Below are positions 9,816 to 18,742 of a stretch of 64,000 bases of DNA, piece by piece. This DNA comes from Algoriphagus hitonicola. Its GTDB lineage: Bacteria > Bacteroidota > Bacteroidia > Cytophagales > Cyclobacteriaceae. The first letter of the stretch is position 1; every line of letters begins with the position of its first letter. The notes under the pieces are model-generated. The model saw nothing but the letters and a program-made list of their open reading frames with translations, did no database searches and was not told the origin of the DNA. The position numbers were made by a program, and so were the translations under genes. The stretch spans positions 62,001 through 126,000 of the forward strand of contig NZ_FOPC01000004.1 of assembly GCF_900113375.1 (NCBI RefSeq), read 5' to 3'.

Positions 9816-11126
9816 ATGAAAAAGAAATGGATTGGCATGCTTGCTTTAGTTGGAGTAGCTGCCGCAATTTTTCTGTTTCAAAACCGCCCATTTTCTTCAG
9901 ATAATTCCAAGTTAGAAGCGCTTTCCGAATCGGATAGTATCCCGGAAACCGCCTCCACCGACGCCTTTTTATACGGAATAAATGTCACCGGACTCAATAT
10001 CGTAGAGGGAACTGTCAATAAAAACCAAACGCTAGCCTCCATTTTAAGCCCCTTCAATGTTCCTTATCAGATTATTGATGCCATTGCCAAAAAATCAAAG
10101 GAGGTGTTTGATGTACGGGGGATTGCCACCAATAAAAAATTTACGGTTTTGACCTCAGGTGACAGTGTGCCTGCACGATTTTTTATCTACGAGCCCAATC
10201 CTGCCGAATACGTGGTATTTGATTTGGACAGTCTGGAAATCTACAAAGCAGAAAAGCCCGCGGAATACCGAACTCGGGAAGCTGGAGGAGTTATCGAAAC
10301 ATCACTTTATGTAGATATGGTTAAGCAGGGAATCGGCCCGGACTTGATTGACTTGTTTGCGGACCTTTACGGGTGGTCGGTTGACTTTCAGCGCTTGCAA
10401 AAAGGAGATAAATTCAAAGTTCAGTTTGAAGAAAAATTGATTGATGGAGAGGTCGTAGGAATCACCGACATCAAATTAGCTTACTTTGAGCACATGGGTG
10501 AGCCTTATCATGCGATTCCATTTGAGCAAAATGGAGAGTTAAACTTTTTTGATCAGCATGGCGAAAGTTTGAAAAAAGCTTTTTTGAGAGACCCTTTAAA
10601 ATATTCCCGTATCAGCTCGCGATATAGTCTTCGCCGCTTTCATCCCGTCCAAAAACGATACAAAGCCCACTTGGGAACTGATTATGCCGCGCCAACTGGC
10701 ACAGATATTCGATCCGTGGGAGATGGTACGGTGGTCGAGGCTAGATATACCTCTGCCAATGGCAATTATGTTAAAATCAAACATAACGGTACCTACACTA
10801 CTCAGTACCTTCACATGTCAAAAATCGGAAAAGGAATCAGACCAGGTACTCGCGTTAGACAAGGACAAGTGATCGGTTACGTGGGAAGCACCGGATTGGC
10901 AACTGGTCCTCACTTATGCTTCCGCTTTTGGAAAAATGGCAGACAAGAGGACTGGTTAAAAGAAAAAATTCCACCATCCGAACCGATTCTTCCTCAAAAC
11001 AGAATGGCTTTTGAAGACAAAAAAGCAGAATCACTCAAACTTTTAGCTGCGATTATGATACCGGGAGAAACTCCTGAGCTGGTAGCCCAAAAAGAAGCTA
11101 TGATTTCGGTCGAATCCAGTGAATAG
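9816..11126 (+). CDS. M23-family peptidoglycan peptidase with HxC variant
   Basis: A 436-residue exported or membrane-anchored protein with an N-terminal hydrophobic segment (residues 6-21). A LysM/OapA-like region follows (about 55-120), then a middle domain and a LytM/M23 domain (about 275-390). The first zinc motif is intact (H285-L-G-T-D289). In the second, the usual H-x-H is H366-L-C368, so the third canonical zinc ligand is Cys. I recall similar GPHxCxRFW motifs in other Bacteroidota M23 proteins, so this is probably a subfamily trait and not a local mutation. Active members cut peptide cross-links in murein; this one could be an active Cys-ligand enzyme or a regulatory pseudoenzyme. 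It is monocistronic, with a terminator right after it. Confidence 0.9.
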   Translation: MKKKWIGMLALVGVAAAIFLFQNRPFSSDNSKLEALSESDSIPETASTDAFLYGINVTGLNIVEGTVNKNQTLASILSPFNVPYQIIDAIAKKSKEVFDVRGIATNKKFTVLTSGDSVPARFFIYEPNPAEYVVFDLDSLEIYKAEKPAEYRTREAGGVIETSLYVDMVKQGIGPDLIDLFADLYGWSVDFQRLQKGDKFKVQFEEKLIDGEVVGITDIKLAYFEHMGEPYHAIPFEQNGELNFFDQHGESLKKAFLRDPLKYSRISSRYSLRRFHPVQKRYKAHLGTDYAAPTGTDIRSVGDGTVVEARYTSANGNYVKIKHNGTYTTQYLHMSKIGKGIRPGTRVRQGQVIGYVGSTGLATGPHLCFRFWKNGRQEDWLKEKIPPSEPILPQNRMAFEDKKAESLKLLAAIMIPGETPELVAQKEAMISVESSE

Positions 11127-11155
11127 CGCACAATCCCTATAATATCCTCATTATA

Positions 11156-11197
11156 AAGAAGCTGAACGTCTTATCAATATTCAGCTTCTTTTTTTAT
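11156..11197 (+). terminator. Terminator of the M23 peptidase gene
   Basis: An 11-bp perfect stem (AAGAAGCTGAA at 11156-11166 with TTCAGCTTCTT at 11180-11190) is followed by a T-run. Confidence 0.85.
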
Positions 11198-11228
11198 CTT
11201 TCCTATTCAACCACCAAATCTTTCAACT

Positions 11229-14200
11229 ATGAGAATAAAATCCATGGGACTTTGGATGATGATGCTTTTGCTAAGCTTTTCCATTCATGCCCAAAAAAGA
11301 ACAAGCCCTGCCGAGGGTTCTAATTTAGCAAAACAGGATTTTTCGGCTTTTAAGTTTAGAAATATTGGTCCAGCTTTTACCTCAGGTAGGATAGCGGACA
11401 TTGCTATTCATCCGGACAATCGAAATATCTGGTACGTGGCTACCGCATCAAGTGGAGTTTGGAAGACAATCAATGCAGGAACCACCTGGACTCCCATTTT
11501 TGATGATCAGCCGGTCTTTGCCACAGGCTGTGTCACTATTGACCCAAGTAACCCAAATAGAGTCTGGGTAGGAACTGGTGAAAATAATGGAGGTAGGCAC
11601 ATTTCTTTTGGAGATGGAGTGTACCTGAGTGAGGATGGCGGAGCCACTTGGCAAAATATGGGACTGAAGGATTCCCAGCATATCGGCAAAATCATCGTTC
11701 ACCCGACTGATTCAAACATTATCTATGTGGCTTCGCAGGGTCCGCTTTGGAATAAGGGAGGAGACCGGGGATTTTATCGATCAGAAGACGGCGGAAAAAC
11801 CTGGGAAAAAACCTTGGGAGATGAGGAATGGACCGGAGTGGCCGATATTGTAATTGATCCGAGAAATCCAGAAGTGATTTATGCCGCAACCTGGCAAAGA
11901 CATCGGACCGTTGCTGCCTACATGGGCGGAGGAGAAAAAGGGGGAGTTCATAAATCCACTGATGGTGGAAAAACCTGGACCCAGCTTAAAAATGGACTTC
12001 CTGGTGGAGTCACTGGCAAAATCGGTTTGGCAATCAGTCCACAAAATCCTGATTATATCTATGCAACTATTGAGTTGATCAGAAGAACAGGAGGAGTTTT
12101 CTTGACCAAAGACCAAGGAGCCTCTTGGGAAAAAATGTCAGATGCGGTTGCAGGCGCCACAGGCCCGCATTATTATCAAGAAGTGTATGCTTCTCCCCAT
12201 GACTTTGGGACGATTTACCTGATCGATGTACGAATGCAAGTTTCTTATGATCATGGAAAAACCTTCGGACTACTCAATACCACTTCTACTCACTCGGATA
12301 GCCATTCCCTGAATTTCATCGAAGATGAGCCGGATTTTTTGCTTTTGGGGACAGATGGTGGAATTTATCAAACGATGGATGGAACTAAAACTTGGAAGTA
12401 CTTCGATAATTTACCCATCACCCAATATTATAAGCTGGCCGTAGATGATACCGAACCATTTTACAATATCTACGGAGGAACTCAGGATAATGGCTCACAC
12501 GGCGGCCCTTCCCGAACCGATGATCAGATTGGAATCTCTAATGGACACTGGTCCCGTGTACTCGGGGGCGATGGCCATCAGTCTGCCATCGAGCCTGGAA
12601 ATCCGGAAATAGGTTACGCCGAATCTCAGCAGGGATACCTCAATCGATTGGATAGAATCTCCGGTGAATCGGTATTCATTCAACCTCAGCCTGCAGCCGG
12701 TGAGGGAGAAGAGCGGTTTAACTGGGATGCTCCCATTTTACCCAGTCAACATGTCCCAAGTACGATTTATTTTGCCTCCCATCGGGTTTGGAAATCCACT
12801 GACCGAGGTGATTCCTGGGAAGCCATTTCTGAGGATTTGACCAAGAAAAAAGAACGGTTGGAGCAACCGATTATGGGGAAAAACCAAAGTTGGGATAATG
12901 CCTGGGATGTTTATGCCATGTCAAATTTCAGTACCATCACTTCTTTGGGAGAGTCCCCGATCAATCCTGAGATTTTATACGCCGGAACGGATGATGGATT
13001 GATTCAGTCCACCACAGACGGAGGAGAAAACTGGACGGCAGTAGAAGTAGGAAGTATTCCGGGAGTTCCGGCCAATGCTTTTGTCAATGATATCCGAGCT
13101 GATCTTTTTGATGAGCAAACAGTCTATGTGGTATTGGACAATCACAAAGAAGGGGACTTTAAACCCTATGTGGCCAAAAGCTTAGACGCGGGAAAAACCT
13201 GGACCTTGATCAACGGAAATCTTCCTTCGACCTTATTGACTTGGCGGATAGTTCAAGATCACGTCAAAAAGGAGCTCTTGTTTTTGGCTACTGAATTTGG
13301 AATTTATTTCACTCCAAACTCCGGTAAGGAATGGATCAAACTGCCGGGTGGAGTTCCGACTATATCATTCCGGGACATTACGATCCAACGAAGAGAAAAC
13401 GATTTGGTGGGGGCATCATTTGGTAGAGGATTTTTCATCTTGGATGATATGAGTCCTTTGAGAGAAATTACCGAAGCGACCTTAGATGAATCGGCCAAGC
13501 TCTTCAAACCAAGAGATGGCTACTGGTATGTCCAAAGAAACACTCAAGGCAGCATGGGAAATGCTTTTTGGACGGCTCCGAATCCTGACTTTGGAGTTAC
13601 GTTCTCCTATTTTATCAAAGAGGGATTGACCACGGCAAAATCTGAACGGCAGAAAAATGAAGCTGAAATGAAAGATGAGTCCATCCCCTTCCCGGGATTT
13701 GAAGCTTTGGAGGAAGAGATGCGGGAGAAAAGTCCAGAAATACAATTGGTGATCTCTGATGATCAGGGAAATATTATGCAGCGGGTTAAAGCCAATACCT
13801 CATCCGGTTTTCACAGGACTACTTGGGATTTGAGCCTCGCAGCCCAAGGTTTAATTAATCCTGAATCCATAGGACAAGGAAACAGAGGAGGAATGATGGC
13901 ACTACCTGGTACTTATTCGGCCACACTGGAACTACGGCGAGACGGTGAAATTATCCCTCTTGGTGAACCCGTGAGCTTTGAAGTGAAACCGCTGAGAGAG
14001 GGCGCACTGGCGGGTAAGTCTTTGGAAGAAATCAAATCCTTTAGAGCCGAACTTCAAGGATTCCTCAACCAAGTCACGGAAACTAATCTATCATTGGAAG
14101 AAGCCCTGAGAATGATCAAAGCGATGCAGGCGGCACTTTCCCGATCTGGAAAAGTCGATGCAGCGCTTCTAAAAGACCTGGATAGTGCTGAAATGGCTTT

Positions 14201-14477
14201 ATTGAATCTCGACTCCCAGCTCAATGGAAACTTGGCACAACGAGAAATTTTTGACCCCATGCCACCTACCATTTCCGATAGAATGTCGGCTGCTTACAGT
14301 GGCGCCTACGGAACTTATGGCCCCACCGGCATGCAAAAATCCGCCTTAGAAGCTGGAAAAACAGAACATGAACCTATTGCTGCTAAGCTCAAAACGATGA
14401 TAGAGGAAACTATTCCATCCCTGGCACAGCGACTGAAAACAATCGGTGCTCCACCCATTAAGGGTCTGACAAATTAA
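11229..14477 (+). CDS. Exported BNR/sortilin-type beta-propeller protein
   Basis: A 1082-residue protein with a signal peptide (MRIKSMGLWMMMLLLSFSIHAQ). Most of it is beta-propeller: at least seven Asp-box motifs of the form SxDxGxTW are visible (SEDGGATW, SEDGGKTW, STDGGKTW, TKDQGASW, STDRGDSW, TTDGGENW, SLDAGKTW) between about residues 110 and 660. This pattern is shared by VPS10/sortilin-like proteins, xyloglucanase-like glycosidases and photosystem assembly factors. The C-terminal 350 residues form a separate region with a predicted beta-sandwich and helices. There is no type IX sorting tail, so it is probably periplasmic or outer-membrane associated. It is often named a glycosyl hydrolase, but I see no catalytic residues that prove that. 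It sits between two terminators as a single-gene unit. Confidence 0.85.
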   Translation: MRIKSMGLWMMMLLLSFSIHAQKRTSPAEGSNLAKQDFSAFKFRNIGPAFTSGRIADIAIHPDNRNIWYVATASSGVWKTINAGTTWTPIFDDQPVFATGCVTIDPSNPNRVWVGTGENNGGRHISFGDGVYLSEDGGATWQNMGLKDSQHIGKIIVHPTDSNIIYVASQGPLWNKGGDRGFYRSEDGGKTWEKTLGDEEWTGVADIVIDPRNPEVIYAATWQRHRTVAAYMGGGEKGGVHKSTDGGKTWTQLKNGLPGGVTGKIGLAISPQNPDYIYATIELIRRTGGVFLTKDQGASWEKMSDAVAGATGPHYYQEVYASPHDFGTIYLIDVRMQVSYDHGKTFGLLNTTSTHSDSHSLNFIEDEPDFLLLGTDGGIYQTMDGTKTWKYFDNLPITQYYKLAVDDTEPFYNIYGGTQDNGSHGGPSRTDDQIGISNGHWSRVLGGDGHQSAIEPGNPEIGYAESQQGYLNRLDRISGESVFIQPQPAAGEGEERFNWDAPILPSQHVPSTIYFASHRVWKSTDRGDSWEAISEDLTKKKERLEQPIMGKNQSWDNAWDVYAMSNFSTITSLGESPINPEILYAGTDDGLIQSTTDGGENWTAVEVGSIPGVPANAFVNDIRADLFDEQTVYVVLDNHKEGDFKPYVAKSLDAGKTWTLINGNLPSTLLTWRIVQDHVKKELLFLATEFGIYFTPNSGKEWIKLPGGVPTISFRDITIQRRENDLVGASFGRGFFILDDMSPLREITEATLDESAKLFKPRDGYWYVQRNTQGSMGNAFWTAPNPDFGVTFSYFIKEGLTTAKSERQKNEAEMKDESIPFPGFEALEEEMREKSPEIQLVISDDQGNIMQRVKANTSSGFHRTTWDLSLAAQGLINPESIGQGNRGGMMALPGTYSATLELRRDGEIIPLGEPVSFEVKPLREGALAGKSLEEIKSFRAELQGFLNQVTETNLSLEEALRMIKAMQAALSRSGKVDAALLKDLDSAEMALLNLDSQLNGNLAQREIFDPMPPTISDRMSAAYSGAYGTYGPTGMQKSALEAGKTEHEPIAAKLKTMIEETIPSLAQRLKTIGAPPIKGLTN

Positions 14478-14481
14478 TAAT

Positions 14482-14511
14482 AAAGCTCCGGTAGATAGCC
14501 GGAGCTTTTTC
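14482..14511 (+). terminator. Terminator of the propeller gene
   Basis: The stem AAAGCTCCGG / CCGGAGCTTT (14482-14491 with 14499-14508) is followed by T residues, 4 bases after the stop codon. Confidence 0.88.
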
Positions 14512-14573
14512 ATTTGAATTTGTTGAGATCAATCATCGAGGAAAACTTAACTTGCGGGATCAAATCTGTAGCC

Positions 14574-15302
14574 TTGGAAAAAGACCAACTGATCAGAATC
14601 AATAAATACCTCAGTGAGGTGGGCTTTTGCTCGAGAAGGGAAGCCGACAAGCTGTTGGAACAGGGAAGAATTACCCTCAATGGTAAAGTTCCTGAATTAG
14701 GAACCAAAGTAGCCCCTGGAGATCAGGTCGCCGTAGATGGAATAGCTGTCGGTAAGCCTATCCAAAAGCACACGTACATTGCTTTCAACAAGCCTGTTGG
14801 GATCGTATCGACGACCGACACAAAGGGAGAAAAGGATAATATCATTGATTTTATCGGGCATCCGGAGCGGATTTTTCCCATTGGAAGATTGGATAAGGAT
14901 AGTGAAGGCTTGATTTTTCTCACTTCCGAAGGAGATATTGTCAATAAAATCTTACGCGCCGGCAATCGCCACGAAAAGGAATACATCGTCACGGTGGACA
15001 AACCCATCGATGATCGATTCATTCAGCGCATGTCAAGTGGGGTTCCCATCTTAGGAAAAATCACCAAAAAATGTACTGTCGAGAAAATCAGTAAGTTCAA
15101 ATTCCGCATCATTTTGATCGAAGGAATGAACCGCCAAATCCGCCGGATGACGCAGTATTTTGGCTACTCCGTGAAGCAACTTAAGCGCGTCCGGATTATG
15201 AATATTCAATTGGATATTCCTACGGGAAAGTGGAGAGATTTAACTCCAGCGGAATTAAAAGAGCTTAATGAGCTCATTTCCGGTAGTTCAAAAACAGCAT
15301 AA
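14574..15302 (+). CDS. rluF: 23S rRNA pseudouridine synthase RluF-like
   Basis: An RsuA/RluB/E/F-family synthase of about 242 residues. The N-terminal S4 RNA-binding domain ([20 protein letters not shown]) precedes the catalytic domain with its motif [18 protein letters not shown], in which the Asp of RLDKD is the catalytic nucleophile. The C-terminal GMNRQIRRM and the [18 protein letters not shown] tail closely follow E. coli RluF, which modifies 23S U2604. The whole-length pattern ([18 protein letters not shown]) supports RluF over RluB. The frame opens at TTG 14514, only 3 bases past the upstream terminator. I prefer TTG 14574, just before the S4 domain, because it leaves room for a promoter. 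The start is uncertain. Confidence 0.9.
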   Translation: MEKDQLIRINKYLSEVGFCSRREADKLLEQGRITLNGKVPELGTKVAPGDQVAVDGIAVGKPIQKHTYIAFNKPVGIVSTTDTKGEKDNIIDFIGHPERIFPIGRLDKDSEGLIFLTSEGDIVNKILRAGNRHEKEYIVTVDKPIDDRFIQRMSSGVPILGKITKKCTVEKISKFKFRIILIEGMNRQIRRMTQYFGYSVKQLKRVRIMNIQLDIPTGKWRDLTPAELKELNELISGSSKTA

Positions 15303-15337
15303 AAAAAAGGACTTCGATTGAAGCCCTTTTTCAGATA
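15300..15337. terminator. Bidirectional terminator between rluF and the OmpA gene
   Basis: An imperfect stem AAGGACTTC / GAAGCCCTT lies between an A-run on the left and a T-run on the right, in the 54-base gap between convergent genes. It can serve both directions. Confidence 0.7.
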
Positions 15338-15356
15338 CTAATACTCTATAAACTTA

Positions 15357-17753
15357 TCACATCGTATCTACTTTTTTCTGTCGACCGGTGTAGGTGAATG
15401 ATCCTTTTTCCAGACGAAGCTCTGTTCTTCTGTTTAATTGGTGCATCGCTTCAGTACAGGTTCCAGTGCTGCAGTCATGGATAGGCTTTGTTTCTCCAAA
15501 CCACTTGTGCTCCATCCGGTTTTCTTCGATACCACGATTGATCAAATATTCTTTCACTACATCGGCTCTTCGCTCGGAAAGTGACTCGTTGTAGGCATCG
15601 TCTCCTCTTTGATCAGTATGTCCTTCGATGAAGAGCATCAGATTCGGCAAGCGCTTTAGCATAATGGCTGTCCGCTCCAAATCCTGCTTGTGTACCGATC
15701 TCAACATGGACTTGTCAAAGTCAAAGTAGATCGTCGGGATATCGTTGATGTCTTTCTGAACCATATCGAAGATATCTTCAGGCTTACAGAAATCCATATC
15801 TTTCAACTCCTCAGGAATATCATACTGCTTGGTCGGATCAGGAAATGCCTCCAATACCAATTCAGACCGTCTGTTCAGCTGATGATCCACATCAGGACAA
15901 GGGACTCCATTTCCACAATCATTCACCAGATTCTGCTCGCCAAACCATTCCAATCTGATCCGATCAGCGGGAATGTTGTATTGGGCCATGTATTCGGTTA
16001 CCGCTTGTGCACGGTTGTTAGACAGGGTAATGTTGTATTCATCCGAAGCTCTGGAATCTGTGTGTGAAGCCACCAAGAGATCAAGGAACGTGTACTTCTT
16101 CATCACTTCAGCGATTTTATCGAGTGCTTCTTTGGCATCTTCACGGATGACGTACTTATCCAAGTCATAATAAACAATATCCACAAAGACCGGAAGCTGA
16201 TAAGGAATCGGAGAAAGTTTGTATTCTTTCTTAAGCGTATCCCCTTCAAATCCTTTGGTCGAGATATCATCAGCTGTGATGGTAAAATAACCAGGTTTAG
16301 AAATACTGATCGAGAAGTCGCTGTCCGGCTCAAGTTCTGCTGTCAATTCTCCTTTCGGGTTTCGTTGAGTGACTACATTTCCGTTTTGGGTTTCATCTCT
16401 CAAGGTAGCCATGTAGCTATCGTTGATAATCACTCCTTCACAATCGATCACGCGAGCAAGAAACTGCTTATAAACTTCCTCCATCAAATAGATGTCGTCC
16501 AAACCCATTCCCCCGTTTCTGTTGGAAGAAAGGTAAACCTCTCCATCTTCCATTTCACGGTAGCCGAAATCATCCGCACTGGAGTTGATTGGCATTCCCA
16601 TGTTTTGGACATTGGAAACTCCAGATGGAGTATAGTCAGCCATATAAACGTCCATACCGCCTACCCGGGGATGTCCTGTAGATGAGAAATAGAATTTATC
16701 TCCTTTTCGGAAAGGATGAGATTCGTTTCCGTCGGTATTCACAGAACTTCCAAGATTGACAGGAGCCGAAAAATTCATCTCCTCGTCATATTCGGAGTAA
16801 AAAATGTCGTATCCACCCATAGAACCCTCCATGTCTGAAGCAAAATACAATCGCTTTGCCTCTTCATCCACGAAAGGATTCATAACCGAATGCTTTAGGG
16901 AATCATTGTATGGAAATGCAGTAAATCCTTCCAACTCTCCATTTTCATTAACATTACTGTAATAAATTTCAGGTTGCACCGTAATGTCTCTGGTCTTTCT
17001 GACCTTTTTAATATCCCGAGTTACAGAATAGAAAAGCACTCCTGCTTCTTTTGCATAGCTCGGATCGGAAAAATTAAAGGTCCCCGGTACATTTGACATC
17101 ACTTCAGTGACTTCACCGGCTTCATTTTTCTTATATATACTGAAATACTCTCGGTCAGTATAGTCACTTTTCTCCTCACTAAAAATCTTGTTTCTTCCAT
17201 CGATCCGGATCCCCGGCATTTCACTGGAATAGGAACCGCCTCGATCCGAAACAAAGAACTGATTTCCATTAGCATCTTCTTCAATGATAAAATCAGAAGC
17301 CTCCGAATTCAGATCAGCAACGTTTTCAAGTTTGACCTTTTTTCTGGAGGAAACGGTAATCAAGTCCTCCACATCCAGTGAATCGGCAGATACACCTCTT
17401 GCCTGAATCAGACTGAGGGCTTCATCTCTTTTATCCGTTAATTGTGCCGCGGAGAGCAGATTTGCAAAATCACTTTGCTCTGCCTCATCTTCATAAGCGA
17501 CCACATTGGACCACCATTCATAGGATTGATCATAATCCCTAACCATATCGTAAGCCTCAGCAACTTTCTTAGCCACATCATAGCTTGGCTTTTTGGCGTA
17601 GGCTTCTTTATACTGCTCGATGGCGTGTTGATAATTCATCAACTCCATCTGCTGATCAGCGTAGCGAACTTTGGACTTCTGCGCTGAGGCTCCCCCAACT
17701 ATCCCTAAAAATAAGCTGGCTGAAATACTTATTATCGTCAATGTCTTTTTCAT
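15357..17753 (-). CDS. Outer-membrane-associated protein with TPR, WD40-like repeats and two OmpA domains
   Basis: A 798-residue protein with a signal peptide (ending near GGASAQ). TPR-like helices (about 25-140) are followed by a PD40/WD40-like propeller (about 165-400, with repeats such as LYFASDMEGSMGGYDIFYS), a short carboxypeptidase-regulatory-like segment, and then two tandem OmpA-like peptidoglycan-binding domains (about 520-645 and 670-790). Both keep the diaminopimelate-contacting Asp and Arg (HTDSRASDEYNITLSNNRA and HTDQRGDDAYNESLSERRA). Both also end with a two-cysteine insert (NDCGNGVPCP and HDCSTGTC). Single-domain relatives include the T9SS protein PorE. It is third in the adhesin/PorP operon, 2 bases after the PorP/SprF stop, and probably ties that complex to murein. 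I chose ATG 17753 because the signal peptide starts there. Confidence 0.9.
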   Translation of the reverse strand: MKKTLTIISISASLFLGIVGGASAQKSKVRYADQQMELMNYQHAIEQYKEAYAKKPSYDVAKKVAEAYDMVRDYDQSYEWWSNVVAYEDEAEQSDFANLLSAAQLTDKRDEALSLIQARGVSADSLDVEDLITVSSRKKVKLENVADLNSEASDFIIEEDANGNQFFVSDRGGSYSSEMPGIRIDGRNKIFSEEKSDYTDREYFSIYKKNEAGEVTEVMSNVPGTFNFSDPSYAKEAGVLFYSVTRDIKKVRKTRDITVQPEIYYSNVNENGELEGFTAFPYNDSLKHSVMNPFVDEEAKRLYFASDMEGSMGGYDIFYSEYDEEMNFSAPVNLGSSVNTDGNESHPFRKGDKFYFSSTGHPRVGGMDVYMADYTPSGVSNVQNMGMPINSSADDFGYREMEDGEVYLSSNRNGGMGLDDIYLMEEVYKQFLARVIDCEGVIINDSYMATLRDETQNGNVVTQRNPKGELTAELEPDSDFSISISKPGYFTITADDISTKGFEGDTLKKEYKLSPIPYQLPVFVDIVYYDLDKYVIREDAKEALDKIAEVMKKYTFLDLLVASHTDSRASDEYNITLSNNRAQAVTEYMAQYNIPADRIRLEWFGEQNLVNDCGNGVPCPDVDHQLNRRSELVLEAFPDPTKQYDIPEELKDMDFCKPEDIFDMVQKDINDIPTIYFDFDKSMLRSVHKQDLERTAIMLKRLPNLMLFIEGHTDQRGDDAYNESLSERRADVVKEYLINRGIEENRMEHKWFGETKPIHDCSTGTCTEAMHQLNRRTELRLEKGSFTYTGRQKKVDTM

Positions 17754-17755
17754 AA

Positions 17756-18730
17756 TCAGAACCATCTTTGGTTTTTCATAACTGCTTTTCTTGGGGTCAT
17801 ATAGAAGCCTACAGAAAGCTCGTGAGAGTTGTTTCTGTAATCACTTAGTACGTTGGTATTATGATCGTAAGCATATCCCAAACGCAACCTATCCGTGGCG
17901 AATATTTCAATAATAGCCGCCACAGCATTTCTATTGGAAAGATTTGACTCTAGGTTATCATTCCAAATTTTCATATTTGATCGATAAGAGCCACCGACCC
18001 AGATTCGCTCACCAAACAGGAACATCGCATTGATGTCGTAATTGGTTGGTGCCCCTTTTACCTCTTTGATCAAGAAGCTAGGCTTAAACTTCACCATCGT
18101 GCTCAAATCAAACAGCGCTCCCATGGTCAGGTAGTAGTGGAAATCATGATAGGCCAAAGCAATGTCCTCTCTTTCAAGGGCGTTTCTACCAACCATATTG
18201 TATACACTAAATCCTGCGTAGAATTTGCTGTTGTGATAGAACAAGCCCGTGTTCAAATTCGGGGTAAATAAATTAACTCTACCCATTGGGATTTCCGAAT
18301 CGGGAAAATCATTGGGATCTAGCATGGAGCCATCAATGGAGTATTCGGTTACCCCTGCGCTGACACCAAGTCCCAAGAACCCGGTAGCACTTGTTTGAAT
18401 TCTATAAGCATAGGTCAATGATCCTCCAGAGGTCTTAGCCGGACCCAACTGATCCGAAAGAATGGAGAATCCGAAGCCCATGGTTCCCTCATTGGCGCTG
18501 AGGTCAGCGGTCAATGTGAAAGTTTCAGGTGCTCCTGGGAAGTTTACCCATTGACTCCTATAGGTCGATTGGATATACGGCTCTCCCTTGTATCCAGCAT
18601 ATCCCGGATTGACGTGCAATCCGTTGAATATGTACTGGCTAAACTGGGGGAGCTGCTGTCCAAAAGTCCCTCCGGTGGCCATAAAGGCCACCAGTAGGGT
18701 CATTCCGATGATTTTAAAAGTATTTTTCAT
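17756..18730 (-). CDS. Type IX secretion membrane protein, PorP/SprF family
   Basis: A 324-residue outer-membrane protein with a signal peptide (MKNTFKIIGMTLLVAFMATG) and the family N-terminus QQLPQFSQYIFNGLHVNPGYAG. An even beta-barrel pattern follows through to the last strand (SHELSVGFYM). PorP/SprF proteins are needed to secrete and hold particular type-B T9SS cargo; SprF serves the gliding adhesin SprB. This one lies directly downstream of a giant type-B cargo gene, with a 12-base gap, which fits a dedicated partner. The next gene, with two OmpA domains, begins 2 bases after it. The core T9SS motor and translocon genes are not in the window. Confidence 0.93.
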   Translation of the reverse strand: MKNTFKIIGMTLLVAFMATGGTFGQQLPQFSQYIFNGLHVNPGYAGYKGEPYIQSTYRSQWVNFPGAPETFTLTADLSANEGTMGFGFSILSDQLGPAKTSGGSLTYAYRIQTSATGFLGLGVSAGVTEYSIDGSMLDPNDFPDSEIPMGRVNLFTPNLNTGLFYHNSKFYAGFSVYNMVGRNALEREDIALAYHDFHYYLTMGALFDLSTMVKFKPSFLIKEVKGAPTNYDINAMFLFGERIWVGGSYRSNMKIWNDNLESNLSNRNAVAAIIEIFATDRLRLGYAYDHNTNVLSDYRNNSHELSVGFYMTPRKAVMKNQRWF

Positions 18731-18742
18731 AACGCTTCTTGA

